From: Prevotella micans DSM 21469 = JCM 16134
GTDB taxonomy: Bacteria; Bacteroidota; Bacteroidia; Bacteroidales; Bacteroidaceae
Direction: 5' to 3'
NCBI RefSeq assembly: GCF_000614105.1
Contig: NZ_BAKH01000014.1
Location: 1-50,864 of the forward strand
Length of the DNA: 50,864 nt
The position numbers and the translations under genes were made by a program. Each line of letters starts with the position of its first letter. The first letter of the stretch is position 1. The notes under the pieces were generated by a model. The model made no database searches, was not told the DNA's origin, and worked only from the letters and a program-made list of their open reading frames with translations. Shown here in pieces: positions 27,763-36,164 of this stretch.

Positions 27763-28716
27763 TTATTCTTTGGTTCTTTCTGCCAGATAGCGGTTCACGT
27801 TCTGTTCAATCCGTGCTGCGATATCGCCTTGCTCAATGGTTCGGTCGAAAGATTCGCCGGTTATGTGCTCGTAGAGTTCTATATAACGGTTGCTCACGCT
27901 TTCGGCATATTCATCTGTAATTTCGGGCATTGTTTGTCCTGGTTCGTTCATGAAGTTGTGTTCTATGAGCCATTGCCGAACGAACTCTTTTGACAGTTGG
28001 CGTTGCGGTTCGCCTTTGGCGAGTCGTTCTTCGTAGCTTCGGCATAGAAGTATCGGTAGAGTCGGGAGTATGAATTTCGTCGATGAGATAGCATTTGCCG
28101 TCGCGTTTACCGAACTCGTATTTTGTGTCGACGAGAATCAATCCTTGTCTGGAGGCGATTTCTTGTCCGCGGGCAAAGAGCTTGCGAGTCCAGTCTTCGA
28201 TTATGGCATAATCTTCGGCCGATACAATGTTCTGACTGATTATTTCCTCTTTCGATATATTCATGTCGTGTCCTTCGTCGGCCTTGGTTGTTGGAGTTAT
28301 GATTGGTTCGGGAAAGCGTTCATTTTCGTGCATTCCATCAGGCAGCTTAACGCCGCAAAGTTCGCGACATCCTTCTTTATAAGCCCGCCATGCCGAACCG
28401 GTGAGAATGGAACGGATTATCATTTCTACTTTGAATCCTTCGCATTTCAGACCTACGGTGACCATTGGGTCCGGCGTTGCAAGTTTCCAGTTCGGACATA
28501 TATCGGCTGTCTGGTCGAGGAACTTGGCTGCAATTTGGTTCAGCACCTGTCCTTTGAATGGTATACCTTTTGGCAGAACCACGTCGAAAGCTGATATGCG
28601 GTCGGTTGCTACCATACGATAAGGTCGTTGTTGATGTCGTAGACGTCGCGCACCTTTCCATGATAAACGTTTCGCTGTTTGTTGAAGTTGAAGTTTGTTG
28701 TTGTGAGTGCTTTCAT
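27763..28716 (-). CDS. purC: SAICAR synthetase (three frame breaks)
   Basis: The purine-pathway ligase joining CAIR and aspartate; about 316 aa when restored. It begins [16 protein letters not shown], then [12 protein letters not shown], and contains [45 protein letters not shown] and ends RYLAERTKE. Breaks lie near 28615 (one A lost, before MVATDR) and at about 28055 and 28037 (one C, one G). Restoring them gives [19 protein letters not shown], typical of Bacteroides PurC. Three losses in one required gene make sequencing error the only sensible reading. ATG overlaps the phoH stop (ATGA). Confidence 0.92.
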
Positions 28717-29665
28717 TTTTCTTTCAGTTTTGTTTTGTCGTATGTTTCGTAGGCTTTCACTATTCGTGTTACCAGTTTATGCCGGACGATATCTTTTCCG
28801 TCGAGATTAATCATTGCTATTCCTTGTATTCCGGACAGTATTCCGAGTGCTTCGCGCAGTCCGCTAAGCTGGTTGCCTGGAAGGTCTATCTGTGTCATGT
28901 CGCCTGTTATAATCATCTTCGAGTTCCAGCCCATTCGGGTGAGAAACATTCTGATTTGTGCGGGTGTTGTGTTCTGTGCTTCGTCGAGAATCACGATAGC
29001 GTCGTTTAGTGTTCGACCGCGCATAAAGGCCAGTGGTGCAATTTGAATGATGTTCTTATCCATCATGTCTTGCAGCTTTACGACCGGAATCATATCCTCG
29101 AGTGCGTCGTAGAGCGGTTGCAGATAGGGGTCGATTTTCTCTTTCATGTCGCCGGGCAGGAATCCCAATTTCTCTCCAGCTTCGACGCCGGCCGTGATAG
29201 GATTATTTTCTTTGCCGTTTTGTCTTTCAGAGCTTTTACTGCGAGGGCAATACTGAGGTAGGTCTTACCTGTTCCAGCGGGCCCCACGGCAAAAATCATA
29301 TCGTTCTTTTCGAAGGCGTCGATGAGCTTTTGTTGATTTTCGGAGCGGCCCTTGATGGGTTTTCCTGAGGTTGAATAAACAAGTACATCTTTCACCGCGT
29401 CGGCTTTTGTTCTTCGTCCGTTCACTATGTCGATGATGTCTTCCTCGCCAAGTGTGTTATATTTCTCGACGTGTTTTCTGATTCGTTCTGTGCATTCTTC
29501 GAACTTGGCCATCTCTTCTTCATCTCCGAGGACGCGAATAACATTGTCGCGCGCCACGATACGGAGCTTTGGAAAAAGGGCTTTAATCATTTGCATATGC
29601 ACGTTGTTCACCCCATAGAAAATAACTGGATCTATGTCTTCGAGAACTATATGTTTTTCGATCAA
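28713..29665 (-). CDS. phoH: PhoH-family ATPase (one frame break)
   Basis: A PhoH-like nucleotide-binding protein, about 317 aa. An N-terminal KH-like region (about 1-90) precedes the Walker A loop [16 protein letters not shown], then the [20 protein letters not shown] motif, Walker B-type [20 protein letters not shown] and [13 protein letters not shown]. The family couples ATP hydrolysis to RNA-related functions and is often beside ybeY, but no ybeY is seen here. The frame breaks near 29187; one C restored gives RPAVEAGEK. First gene of the operon phoH-purC-ubiE-aroE-purM-prfA, with a TACCTTTG -7 box 28 bp upstream. Confidence 0.93.
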
Positions 29666-29693
29666 TCTGCCTGTCTCTTAATTGTTATGTGTG

Positions 29694-29701
29694 CAAAGGT
29701 A
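29694..29701 (-). promoter_or_regulatory. -7 box (TACCTTTG) of the phoH operon
   Basis: TACCTTTG on the minus strand fits TAnnTTTG and gives a leader of about 20-25 nt to the ATG at 29665. Confidence 0.6.
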
Positions 29702-29815
29702 AGTAGATGGAGGCAAAGACTAATGGGGGTAGATGAAAATCTATTCGCTGGTAATGTTATGGGTGTAAAGATGTCTGGTGAAGCTGTCTCTCGGCAGGAT
29801 TTTTAATCGACAATA

Positions 29816-30045
29816 GTCGTTCCTAGCGGATGGCAAATGTCGCCCCTAGCGGATGGCAAATGTCGCCCCTAGCGGAGGACAAGTGTCGTTCCTAGCGGAG
29901 GACAAGTGTCGTTCCTAGCGGAGGACAAGTGCCGTTCCTAGCGGAAGACAAGTGTCGTTCCTAGCGGAGGACAAGTGTCGTTCCTATCGGAGGACAAGTG
30001 CCGTCCCTAGCGGAAGGCAAATGTCGTTCCTAGCGGAGGGTAAAT
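29816..30045 (-). repeat. 23-bp tandem array A (10 perfect-length units)
   Basis: Ten contiguous 23-bp units, all of identical length, starting at 29816, 29839, 29862, 29885, 29908, 29931, 29954, 29977, 30000 and 30023. The plus-strand consensus is GTCGTTCCTAGCGGAGGACAAGT, shown here in parts: GTCGTTCCTAGCGG and AGGACAAGT. It sits between the phoH promoter and the end of the acyl-CoA dehydrogenase gene, both on the minus strand. The reverse complement of this unit is the unit of the array at 41.34 kb. No spacers, so it is not a CRISPR. Confidence 0.95.
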
Positions 30046-30210
30046 GTTGACTAACTTAGACAGTCTCCGTCGCCTCATAGTAGTAAGGATTATGATATTG
30101 TTGAAGATAGGATAGGGATGAAGATTTGGTCAAAAGCGTCAACGAATAGTAAAAACTATGGTGCTCGTCTTTTGCAGAGGTCTTGAATTATTTGCAGGTG
30201 ATGAAAATAG

Positions 30211-30251
30211 AACAGGGATTTAAGCCACATCTGCTTAAATCCCTGTTTTTT
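30211..30251. terminator. 13-bp hairpin downstream of the acyl-CoA dehydrogenase
   Basis: Arms CAGGGATTTAAGC and GCTTAAATCCCTG pair perfectly around a 7-base loop, followed by TTTTTT on the plus strand and by TTCTATTTTC on the minus strand. It is 21 bp past the minus-strand stop at 30272 and probably ends that operon. Confidence 0.75.
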
Positions 30252-30271
30252 AAATTACGATGGAGAGGGTT

Positions 30272-31983
30272 TTACTCTGCTTGGAAGTTTTTGAGGTCGT
30301 CGGCACGGAAGGCTTTTATGTAGGCTGCGTGCGAGATGACTTCTTCCTCGGCGTGACGAACGAACACGTTGGCCGACTTTGCGAATAGCTCGGGAGCTTT
30401 GGAGGCATCTTCGATGAGGAGAAGCGATTCTACAATTGAGGCTGTCATGTTGTAAAGTCGACGGCCAAGGAAGTCGTGCAAGTCTTGGTTGTTCTCTGCA
30501 TTGATGCGTTCAATGGATTCTTCGTAGAGTTCAACTAGCTTGGCAACGCGTTCGCGGAGGGCTTTCATGCAATCGCATTCGAGTTCGGCTTGTATCATTT
30601 CCTTCATTATCGAGAGGTAGGTTCCGTTGGTGATGTAGCGTATTGCGGCTACAACCTGAAGCTGGGTGGTGCTTCGTAGATGGAGAAGATACGTGCATCG
30701 CGATAGAGTCTCTGACTTTTGTATTCCATGATGAAGCCCGAGCCGCCGTGTACGGATATAGCGTCGTAGGCGTTTTGATTGGCGTATTCGGAGTTTATTC
30801 CTTTTGCTAGAGGTGTGAAAGCGTCTGCAAGACGGGTGTATTGTTTCATCTCCTGTCGCTCTTCGGGTGTGAGTTTGCGGTCGCGCGATATGTCTTCAAG
30901 AGCTTTGTAGATATCTACATATCTTGCTGTTTGATAGAGTAGGGTTCGGCCTGCGTCGAGTTTGGCTTTCATGCGTGAGAGCATGTCGTAGACGGCAGGG
31001 AAGGTTATGATTTTCTTTCCGAATTGTGCGCGGTCGCGTGCATAGTTGAGTGCTTCGGTGTAGGCTTCGCGCGAGAGGCCTACGCTTTGTGCGGCTATTC
31101 CGAGCCGAGCGCCATTCATTAGGGCCATGACATATTTTATGAGCCCCATTCGGGTACTTCCACAAAGTTCAGCCTTAGCGTTCTTGTAGACCAGCTCGCA
31201 GGTTGGTGAGCCGTGTATACCGAGTTTGTTTTCGATGTGGCGCACGTCGACTCCGCCATTTCGCTTATCGTAGATGAACATGGAGAGGCCTCGCCCGTCG
31301 CGTGTTCCTTCTTCCGAGCGTGCGAGCACTAGGTGTATGTCGGAGTCGCCGTTGGTTATGAATCTCTTCACGCCGTTGAGCCGCCAGCAGTTTTCTTTTT
31401 CGTCGAAGGTTGCTTTTAGCATTACCCGTTGGAGGTCGGAGCCGGCATCAGGTTCGGTGAGGTCCATAGACATAGTTTCGCCTTGGCAGATGCGGGGGAT
31501 ATATTTGGCGCGTTGCTCGTCGTTTCCGAATTCGTAGAGGGTGTCAATACATGATTGTAGCGACCAGATGTTTTGGAATCCGGCGTCGGCCGACGAAATC
31601 ATTTCCGATAGCATGGAGAACACGACGTTCGGCAGGTTGAGACCGCCATACTGGCGAGGCATGCTTATTCCCCATAGTCCAGCCTGTCGTGTAGCTTCAA
31701 TATTTTCGAGAGTTTTACTAGCGTAGTGCATTCGGCCGTCGATGAGATGCGGGCCTTCCTGGTCTACTGCTTCAGAGTTCGGTTCGATGATGTTTGCGGC
31801 AATGTCGCCTGCAATATCGAGCACTCTTTTATAGTTCTCGATAGCATCTTGATAGTTTACAGGGGCTTCGTCGAACTTGTCTTTGTCAGCATAGTTTCGC
31901 TCCTTGAGGTCGACTATGCGCTTCATTAGGGGGTGGTTGAGATGGAATTGAATCTCGGGTTGGTCTGTATAGTAATTGGCCAT
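30272..31983 (-). CDS. Acyl-CoA dehydrogenase with C-terminal extension (one frame break)
   Basis: A flavoprotein of about 570 aa. The core has FAD/substrate-site motifs: NVVFSMLSEMISSADAGFQ, then MSMDLTEPDAGSDL, GVKRFITNGDSDIH, and the catalytic-region YRDARIFSIYEG. A C-terminal domain of about 120 aa (IMKEMIQAELECDCMKAL and onward) is typical of Bacteroidetes members. The frame breaks near 30672; one G restored gives IYEGTTQLQVVAAIRYITNG. It is in an operon after etfB and etfA (6 and 9 bp gaps), so electrons pass to or from ETF. Related clusters reduce crotonyl- or other enoyl-CoAs or oxidise acyl-CoA; which one is not decided here. Confidence 0.9.
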
Positions 31984-31992
31984 GATGTTTGC

Positions 31993-33015
31993 TTACTTAT
32001 CGTTCTGTTTGTAATACTTTATCAATTTGGGCACGACCTCTTCAACGGTGCCGGTGATGATGTAGTCGGCAATCTGATTTATGGGTGCGTCGGGGTCGTT
32101 GTTTACCGAGATGATTATGCCAGCATCTTGCATTCCAGCGATGTGCTGAATCTGTCCGGAGATTCCACAGGCAATGTAAACTTTCGGATGAACGGTGACA
32201 CCCGTTTGTCCAACTTGGCGGTCGTGTTCAACCCATCCTGCGTCGACTGCTGCACGCGACGCGCCTACTTCGCCATGGAGCTCCTTAGCAAGTTGGAATA
32301 GCTGGTCGAATCCTTCCTTGGAACCTACACCATATCCGCCGGCCACAACTATCGGGGCTCCTTTGAGGTTATTTTTGGCGGCCTCCACATGACGCTCAAG
32401 CACTTTCACAACGAAAGCTTCGGGTGAAACATATTTCTTGACGTCTGGATAAACCACCTCGCCTTTGGCATTACCTTCGTAGAGGGCTTTCTGCATAACA
32501 CCCGAGCGAACGGTTGCCATCTGCGGGCGATGGTCGGGGTTCACGATTGTTGCAACGATATTTCCACCGAACGCGGGGCGAATCTGATAGAGTAGGTTGT
32601 CGTAGTGCTTGCCGGCTTTTTTGTCTTCGTAGTCACCGATTTCGAGCTGAGTACAGTCAGCTGTGAGACCCGAAGTTAGAGACGACGATACACGCGGACC
32701 TAGGTCGCGGCCGATTACCGTTGCTCCCATGAGTGTTATTTGCGGTTTTTCTTCCTTGAAGAGATTAACGAGGATATCGGTATGAGGTGCCGATGTATAG
32801 GGGAAAAGCCCATCATCATCGAACACAAAGAGCTTGTCTACTCCGTAGGGAAGAATCTGTTCTTCGACTTTACCTTTTATTCCAGTTCCTGCAATAACTG
32901 CGTGCAGCTCTACACCTAATTGGTTTGCCAGCTTACGCCCTTTGGTAAGCAATTCTTGCGAGACTTCCTGAACGGTTGTCTGTTCTATTTCGCAATATAC
33001 AAATACGTTATTCAT
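31993..33015 (-). CDS. etfA: Electron transfer flavoprotein, alpha subunit
   Basis: A 340-aa alpha subunit. An N-terminal ETF domain (about 1-190; VFVYCEIEQTT, VLFVFDDDGLFPY-like) is followed by the C-terminal FAD-binding domain with GAPIVVAGGYGVGSKEGF, GASRAAVDAGWVEHDRQVGQTG (in parts, GASRAAVDAGW and DRQVGQTG), and CGISGQIQHIAGMQDAGI. With etfB it shuttles electrons between the acyl-CoA dehydrogenase and another redox partner. 6 bp after etfB, 9 bp before the dehydrogenase. Frame intact. Confidence 0.94.
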   Translation of the reverse strand: MNNVFVYCEIEQTTVQEVSQELLTKGRKLANQLGVELHAVIAGTGIKGKVEEQILPYGVDKLFVFDDDGLFPYTSAPHTDILVNLFKEEKPQITLMGATVIGRDLGPRVSSSLTSGLTADCTQLEIGDYEDKKAGKHYDNLLYQIRPAFGGNIVATIVNPDHRPQMATVRSGVMQKALYEGNAKGEVVYPDVKKYVSPEAFVVKVLERHVEAAKNNLKGAPIVVAGGYGVGSKEGFDQLFQLAKELHGEVGASRAAVDAGWVEHDRQVGQTGVTVHPKVYIACGISGQIQHIAGMQDAGIIISVNNDPDAPINQIADYIITGTVEEVVPKLIKYYKQNDK

Positions 33016-33021
33016 GAGTAT

Positions 33022-33891
33022 TTATCCTATTATTTTCTCTTCGATGAGTTCCTTAATCAAGCTTTGCATATCTTCGTCGGAGCCGGTGAGCGTTTTACTT
33101 TCTTTGGCTTGGAAAACAATGTTCTGAACGGTTTTCACTTTGGTGGGAGAGCCTGATAAACCGCACTGTGCATCGTCGCCATCGACATCGGCCACCGACC
33201 ATTGGTTGAGTGTAAGGTAAGGACGCTCGTTATATAGTTCGGCCCATGGTTCGTCGCCTTTACGTTCCATGTGGCAGCTGGCATATTTATATTTCATAAC
33301 CAGTTTGGCATTGCATGGGCGAGCGGGGGCTGCACTTCCATTGACGGTTATTACCACAGGTAATGGAGCTTCGACTGTTTCGACTCCTCCGTCGATATGA
33401 CGGCGTATGGTTGCTTTGCCATTCTCAACTTTGAGAATCTCTTCGGCATAGGTTACTTGGTTGAGCCCGAGCTTCTGAGCTACTTGCGGACCAACTTGTG
33501 CTGTGTCACCATCGATAGCTTGGCGCCCGCCTATTATAATATCGACATTGCCAATTTTCTTTATGGCCGTTGCAAGTGCATAGGATGTTGCAAGTGTATC
33601 GGCGCCGGCAAATTTACGGTCGGTTAGCAACCATCCGGTGTCAGCCCCTCGATAGAGTCCTTGACGAATTATTTCACCTGCACGTGGTGGACCCATTGTC
33701 AAAACTCCCACGGTAGAGCCTTTGTGTTGGTCTTTCAGTCGGAGGGCTTGCTCGAGAGCGTTCAGATCTTCAGGATTGAAGATAGCGGGCAGCGCGGCAC
33801 GGTTCACCGTTCCTTCGGCTGTCATGGCATCTTTCCCGACATTTCGAGTGTCGGGCACTTGCTTTGCGAGTACTACTATTTTTAAACTCAT
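33022..33891 (-). CDS. etfB: Electron transfer flavoprotein, beta subunit
   Basis: A 289-aa EtfB/FixA-family subunit: VVLAKQVPDTRNVGKDAM at the N-terminus, FNPEDLNALEQALRLKDQ, LYRGADTGWLLTDRKFAGAD (in parts), GGRQAIDGDTAQVGPQVAQK with the AMP/FAD-binding loop, and the signature VNGSAAPARPCNAKLVMKYK. First gene of etfB-etfA-acyl-CoA dehydrogenase. A TACTTTTG -7 box (33959-33952) lies 60 bp upstream. Confidence 0.94.
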   Translation of the reverse strand: MSLKIVVLAKQVPDTRNVGKDAMTAEGTVNRAALPAIFNPEDLNALEQALRLKDQHKGSTVGVLTMGPPRAGEIIRQGLYRGADTGWLLTDRKFAGADTLATSYALATAIKKIGNVDIIIGGRQAIDGDTAQVGPQVAQKLGLNQVTYAEEILKVENGKATIRRHIDGGVETVEAPLPVVITVNGSAAPARPCNAKLVMKYKYASCHMERKGDEPWAELYNERPYLTLNQWSVADVDGDDAQCGLSGSPTKVKTVQNIVFQAKESKTLTGSDEDMQSLIKELIEEKIIG

Positions 33892-33951
33892 AAGTGTATA
33901 TATAAAAAATGTGTTGTTTATATAATTTCAGTGTTTCGAAATCAGCAGTGG

Positions 33952-33959
33952 CAAAAGTA
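33952..33959 (-). promoter_or_regulatory. -7 box (TACTTTTG) of the etfB operon
   Basis: TACTTTTG on the minus strand fits TAnnTTTG; it sits between the aroC stop (33989) and the etfB ATG. Confidence 0.5.
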
Positions 33960-33988
33960 CTGCTTTTTTAAAACTCCCAATAAATTCG

Positions 33989-35068
33989 CTAAAACTGTTC
34001 GGATTTCAGTGCTAGTAGTGCGTCCAGAAGTGTCATTGCGGCCATTGCCTCGACAATAGGCACGGCTCTGGGAAGCACGCAGGGGTCGTGTCGGCCTTTC
34101 GGGTTGACACTTACCGGCCGGCCGTCTTTGTTCACTGTGTTTTGTGTTGTGAGTATGGTTGCTACGGGTTTGAATGCTACGCGAAAGTAGATGTCTTCGC
34201 CGTTGCTTATGCCTCCTTGTATTCCTCCGCTTCGGTTGGTTAGAGTGGATATGTTATTTGCTACACCAGGGACGAAGGAGTCGTTTTGTTGGCTGCCTCG
34301 TTTGATACAGCCTTCGAATCCGGTACCATATTCGAATCCTTTGGCGGCGTTTATGCTCAGCATTGCGTGTCCGAGTTGTGCATGGAGTTTGCCGAACTCG
34401 GGTTCGCCTAAACCTATCGGACATCCTTTAATGACACAGGTTATTACGCCACCTACAGTGTCGCCCTCGGCTTTCACTCGTTTGATGAGTTGTTCCATTT
34501 CTTGGGCTTTCAATTCGTCGGGACATCTAACGGCGTTGAGTTCGGCGGATGCGAGATTGAACTTCCGATAGTCTTCGTCGACTTTTATCTCGCCAACTTG
34601 CGATGTGTAGGCTTTTATGCTTATTCCCTCGCTGCGTAGTACACATTTTGCGAGCGCGCCGGCTACGATTCGCGATAAGGTTATACGGGCCGACGCTCTT
34701 CCGCCGCCACGATAGTCGCGCACGCCATATTTTATTTGATATGTATAGTCGGCATGTGATGGACGGAATACTTCGCGAATGCTTTCGTAGTCGGCCGAAT
34801 TTTGGTCGGTATTTCTGACTAGGAAGCCTATAGGTGTGCCTGTTGTCCGACCGTCGAAGACTCCGCTTAGCAGTTCTACCTGGTCAGCTTCACACCGCGA
34901 TGTTGTGAGATTACTTTGTCCGGGTTTTCGTCTGTTGAGTTCGTGCTGAATATCGTCTATGTTCACGGTTACGCCCGAAGGCATTCCATCAACTATTCCG
35001 CCTACGGCCGCCCCATGGCTTTCGCCGAAGGTTGTGAGGGTGAAAAGGGTTCCGAAAGTGTTGCGCAT
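33989..35068 (-). CDS. aroC: Chorismate synthase
   Basis: A 359-aa FMN-dependent enzyme making chorismate from EPSP, the last step of the shikimate pathway and the source of aromatic amino acids, folate and menaquinone precursors made by other genes here. It begins [19 protein letters not shown]. Signature regions are [49 protein letters not shown] and [19 protein letters not shown]. Frame intact. TACCTTTG -7 box 28 bp upstream (35104-35097), back to back with the plus-strand promoter at 35208. Confidence 0.96.
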   Translation of the reverse strand: MRNTFGTLFTLTTFGESHGAAVGGIVDGMPSGVTVNIDDIQHELNRRKPGQSNLTTSRCEADQVELLSGVFDGRTTGTPIGFLVRNTDQNSADYESIREVFRPSHADYTYQIKYGVRDYRGGGRASARITLSRIVAGALAKCVLRSEGISIKAYTSQVGEIKVDEDYRKFNLASAELNAVRCPDELKAQEMEQLIKRVKAEGDTVGGVITCVIKGCPIGLGEPEFGKLHAQLGHAMLSINAAKGFEYGTGFEGCIKRGSQQNDSFVPGVANNISTLTNRSGGIQGGISNGEDIYFRVAFKPVATILTTQNTVNKDGRPVSVNPKGRHDPCVLPRAVPIVEAMAAMTLLDALLALKSEQF

Positions 35069-35096
35069 ATCTATATATAAAAGGTGGTGATGTGTG

Positions 35097-35104
35097 CAAA
35101 GGTA
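35097..35104 (-). promoter_or_regulatory. -7 box (TACCTTTG) of aroC
   Basis: TACCTTTG on the minus strand, 28 bp before the aroC ATG. Confidence 0.6.
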
Positions 35105-35207
35105 AATCTATCGACTGACATAAATCAAACCGTTTGACCGCTGTCAAAAATAGGCCTTGATTCGGACCTTATTCTTGTAGAAGTTCATTTCATGGCAGTT
35201 ACAAGTC

Positions 35208-35215
35208 TACCTTTG
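35208..35215 (+). promoter_or_regulatory. -7 box (TACCTTTG) of the small secreted protein gene
   Basis: TACCTTTG on the plus strand gives a leader of about 50 nt, A-rich and free of T, to the ATG at 35272. Confidence 0.6.
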
Positions 35216-35271
35216 CATCGCAAAAAGAAATAAACAACACAACAGGAAAAATAAAATTAGAAAAGATAATT

Positions 35272-35634
35272 ATGAAGAAGATTGTTTTTACACTGATAGC
35301 ATTAATAAGCATGACAATGACTTTTGCTGCAAACGAGAAAGACGAGAATGCAGCTAGCATTGAAAAGTACAGATTCAATATGAGCACCTACGCTCTGAGC
35401 CGTGCACTGAACCTCAGTCAGGACCAAATAGCTGTTGTTGAGGATATCAACAAAACTTTCGCGGCCGAGATGATGAATGCTGCAACAAGTGACAAGTCGG
35501 AGCGCGACGAAAAGATTAAGAAGGCTATCAAGCGCGACTTGTCATATATGTTCTATGTTCTGAATCAGGACCAATATCGCGAGTATGTTAAGCTACTTAA
35601 TGTCACTTTAAATAATCGCGGTTTGAGCATGTAA
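35272..35634 (+). CDS. Small secreted alpha-helical protein, function unknown
   Basis: A 120-aa protein with a signal peptide (residues 1-20, MKKIVFTLIALISMTMTFAA) followed by helices (SIEKYRFNMSTYALSRALNL, QDQIAVVEDINKTFAAEMM, and KKAIKRDLSYMFYVLNQDQY). It is related in style to small exported proteins seen in many Bacteroidales, but no named domain was recognised. Likely periplasmic. It has its own promoter and a strong terminator (35671-35713), so it is a single-gene unit. Frame intact. Confidence 0.8.
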   Translation: MKKIVFTLIALISMTMTFAANEKDENAASIEKYRFNMSTYALSRALNLSQDQIAVVEDINKTFAAEMMNAATSDKSERDEKIKKAIKRDLSYMFYVLNQDQYREYVKLLNVTLNNRGLSM

Positions 35635-35670
35635 TAATAGCTCCTTTCGCACCAAAGATTACTTTGATAA

Positions 35671-35713
35671 GCATCCGGCGAGGCTAGGTCCTTACGCCGG
35701 ATGCTTTCGTTTT
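35671..35713 (+). terminator. Terminator of the small secreted protein gene
   Basis: A perfect 10-bp stem GCATCCGGCG with CGCCGGATGC (35671-35680, 35695-35704), then TTTCGTTTT. Confidence 0.88.
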
Positions 35714-35879
35714 CCATGAGCCTTATCTCCCTCTTCTGAGACCTCTGAAACGTAGCCCGAAAAAGAATCGACTCTTCATCCACAGCTGAAACACTGCCCT
35801 AGAAAAAGAGAGATGCTTAATCTCCAATCGATCATTAGAGATTTTGCAAGCGAAGTGTTACGAATGAATACTTTTCGCC

Positions 35880-36017
35880 AAGGGTATTAAACACTCTTCA
35901 CTAAAGGTGTACTATACCCTTAATCAAAGGTGTACTACACCCTCAACCAAAGGTGTACTGTACCTTTAACCAAAGGTGTACTACACCTTTGATAAAGGGT
36001 GTTGTACTCGATTTATT
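35880..36017. repeat. 23-bp tandem array of palindromic units (about 5-6)
   Basis: Units at 35903, 35926, 35949 and 35972, with degenerate flanking units at 35880 and 35995, all on a 23-bp period. The core AAAGGTGTACTACACCTTT is a near-perfect palindrome: AAAGGTGTA, one base, TACACCTTT. It is followed directly by the long inverted repeat at 36016. The array lies between the plus-strand secreted-protein gene and uvrB. The rest of 35714-35879 holds nothing I recognise. Confidence 0.88.
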
Positions 36018-36088
36018 AACCCCAAATTGGTCATTAGGTCTAAAGACTATTATTCCCTTTGATTTCCTAATGACCGATTTGGGGTTAA
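36016..36088. repeat. 23-bp-arm inverted repeat upstream of uvrB
   Basis: Arms at 36016-36038 and 36066-36088 (TTAACCCCAAATTGGTCATT and so on) pair over 23 bp with one T-G position, around a 27-base AT-rich loop. No T-run follows. The stem could block transcription or translation of uvrB only if read into it, because the uvrB -7 box is downstream at 36151. Confidence 0.85.
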
Positions 36089-36150
36089 TCCGTCATTGAG
36101 ATAGAGGGATAATCCGCGAGATACTTGTCTTTATTGCATTCAACTTGCAC

Positions 36151-36158
36151 TATCTTTG
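36151..36158 (+). promoter_or_regulatory. -7 box (TATCTTTG) of uvrB
   Basis: TATCTTTG ends only 6 bp before ATG 36165, so the uvrB message would begin at or very near its start codon. Confidence 0.6.
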
Positions 36159-36164
36159 CGCGCA

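Noticed and set aside
29816..30045. CRISPR array
   Set aside because: Units are contiguous with no unique spacers, and there are no cas genes in the window; the same applies to the other arrays.
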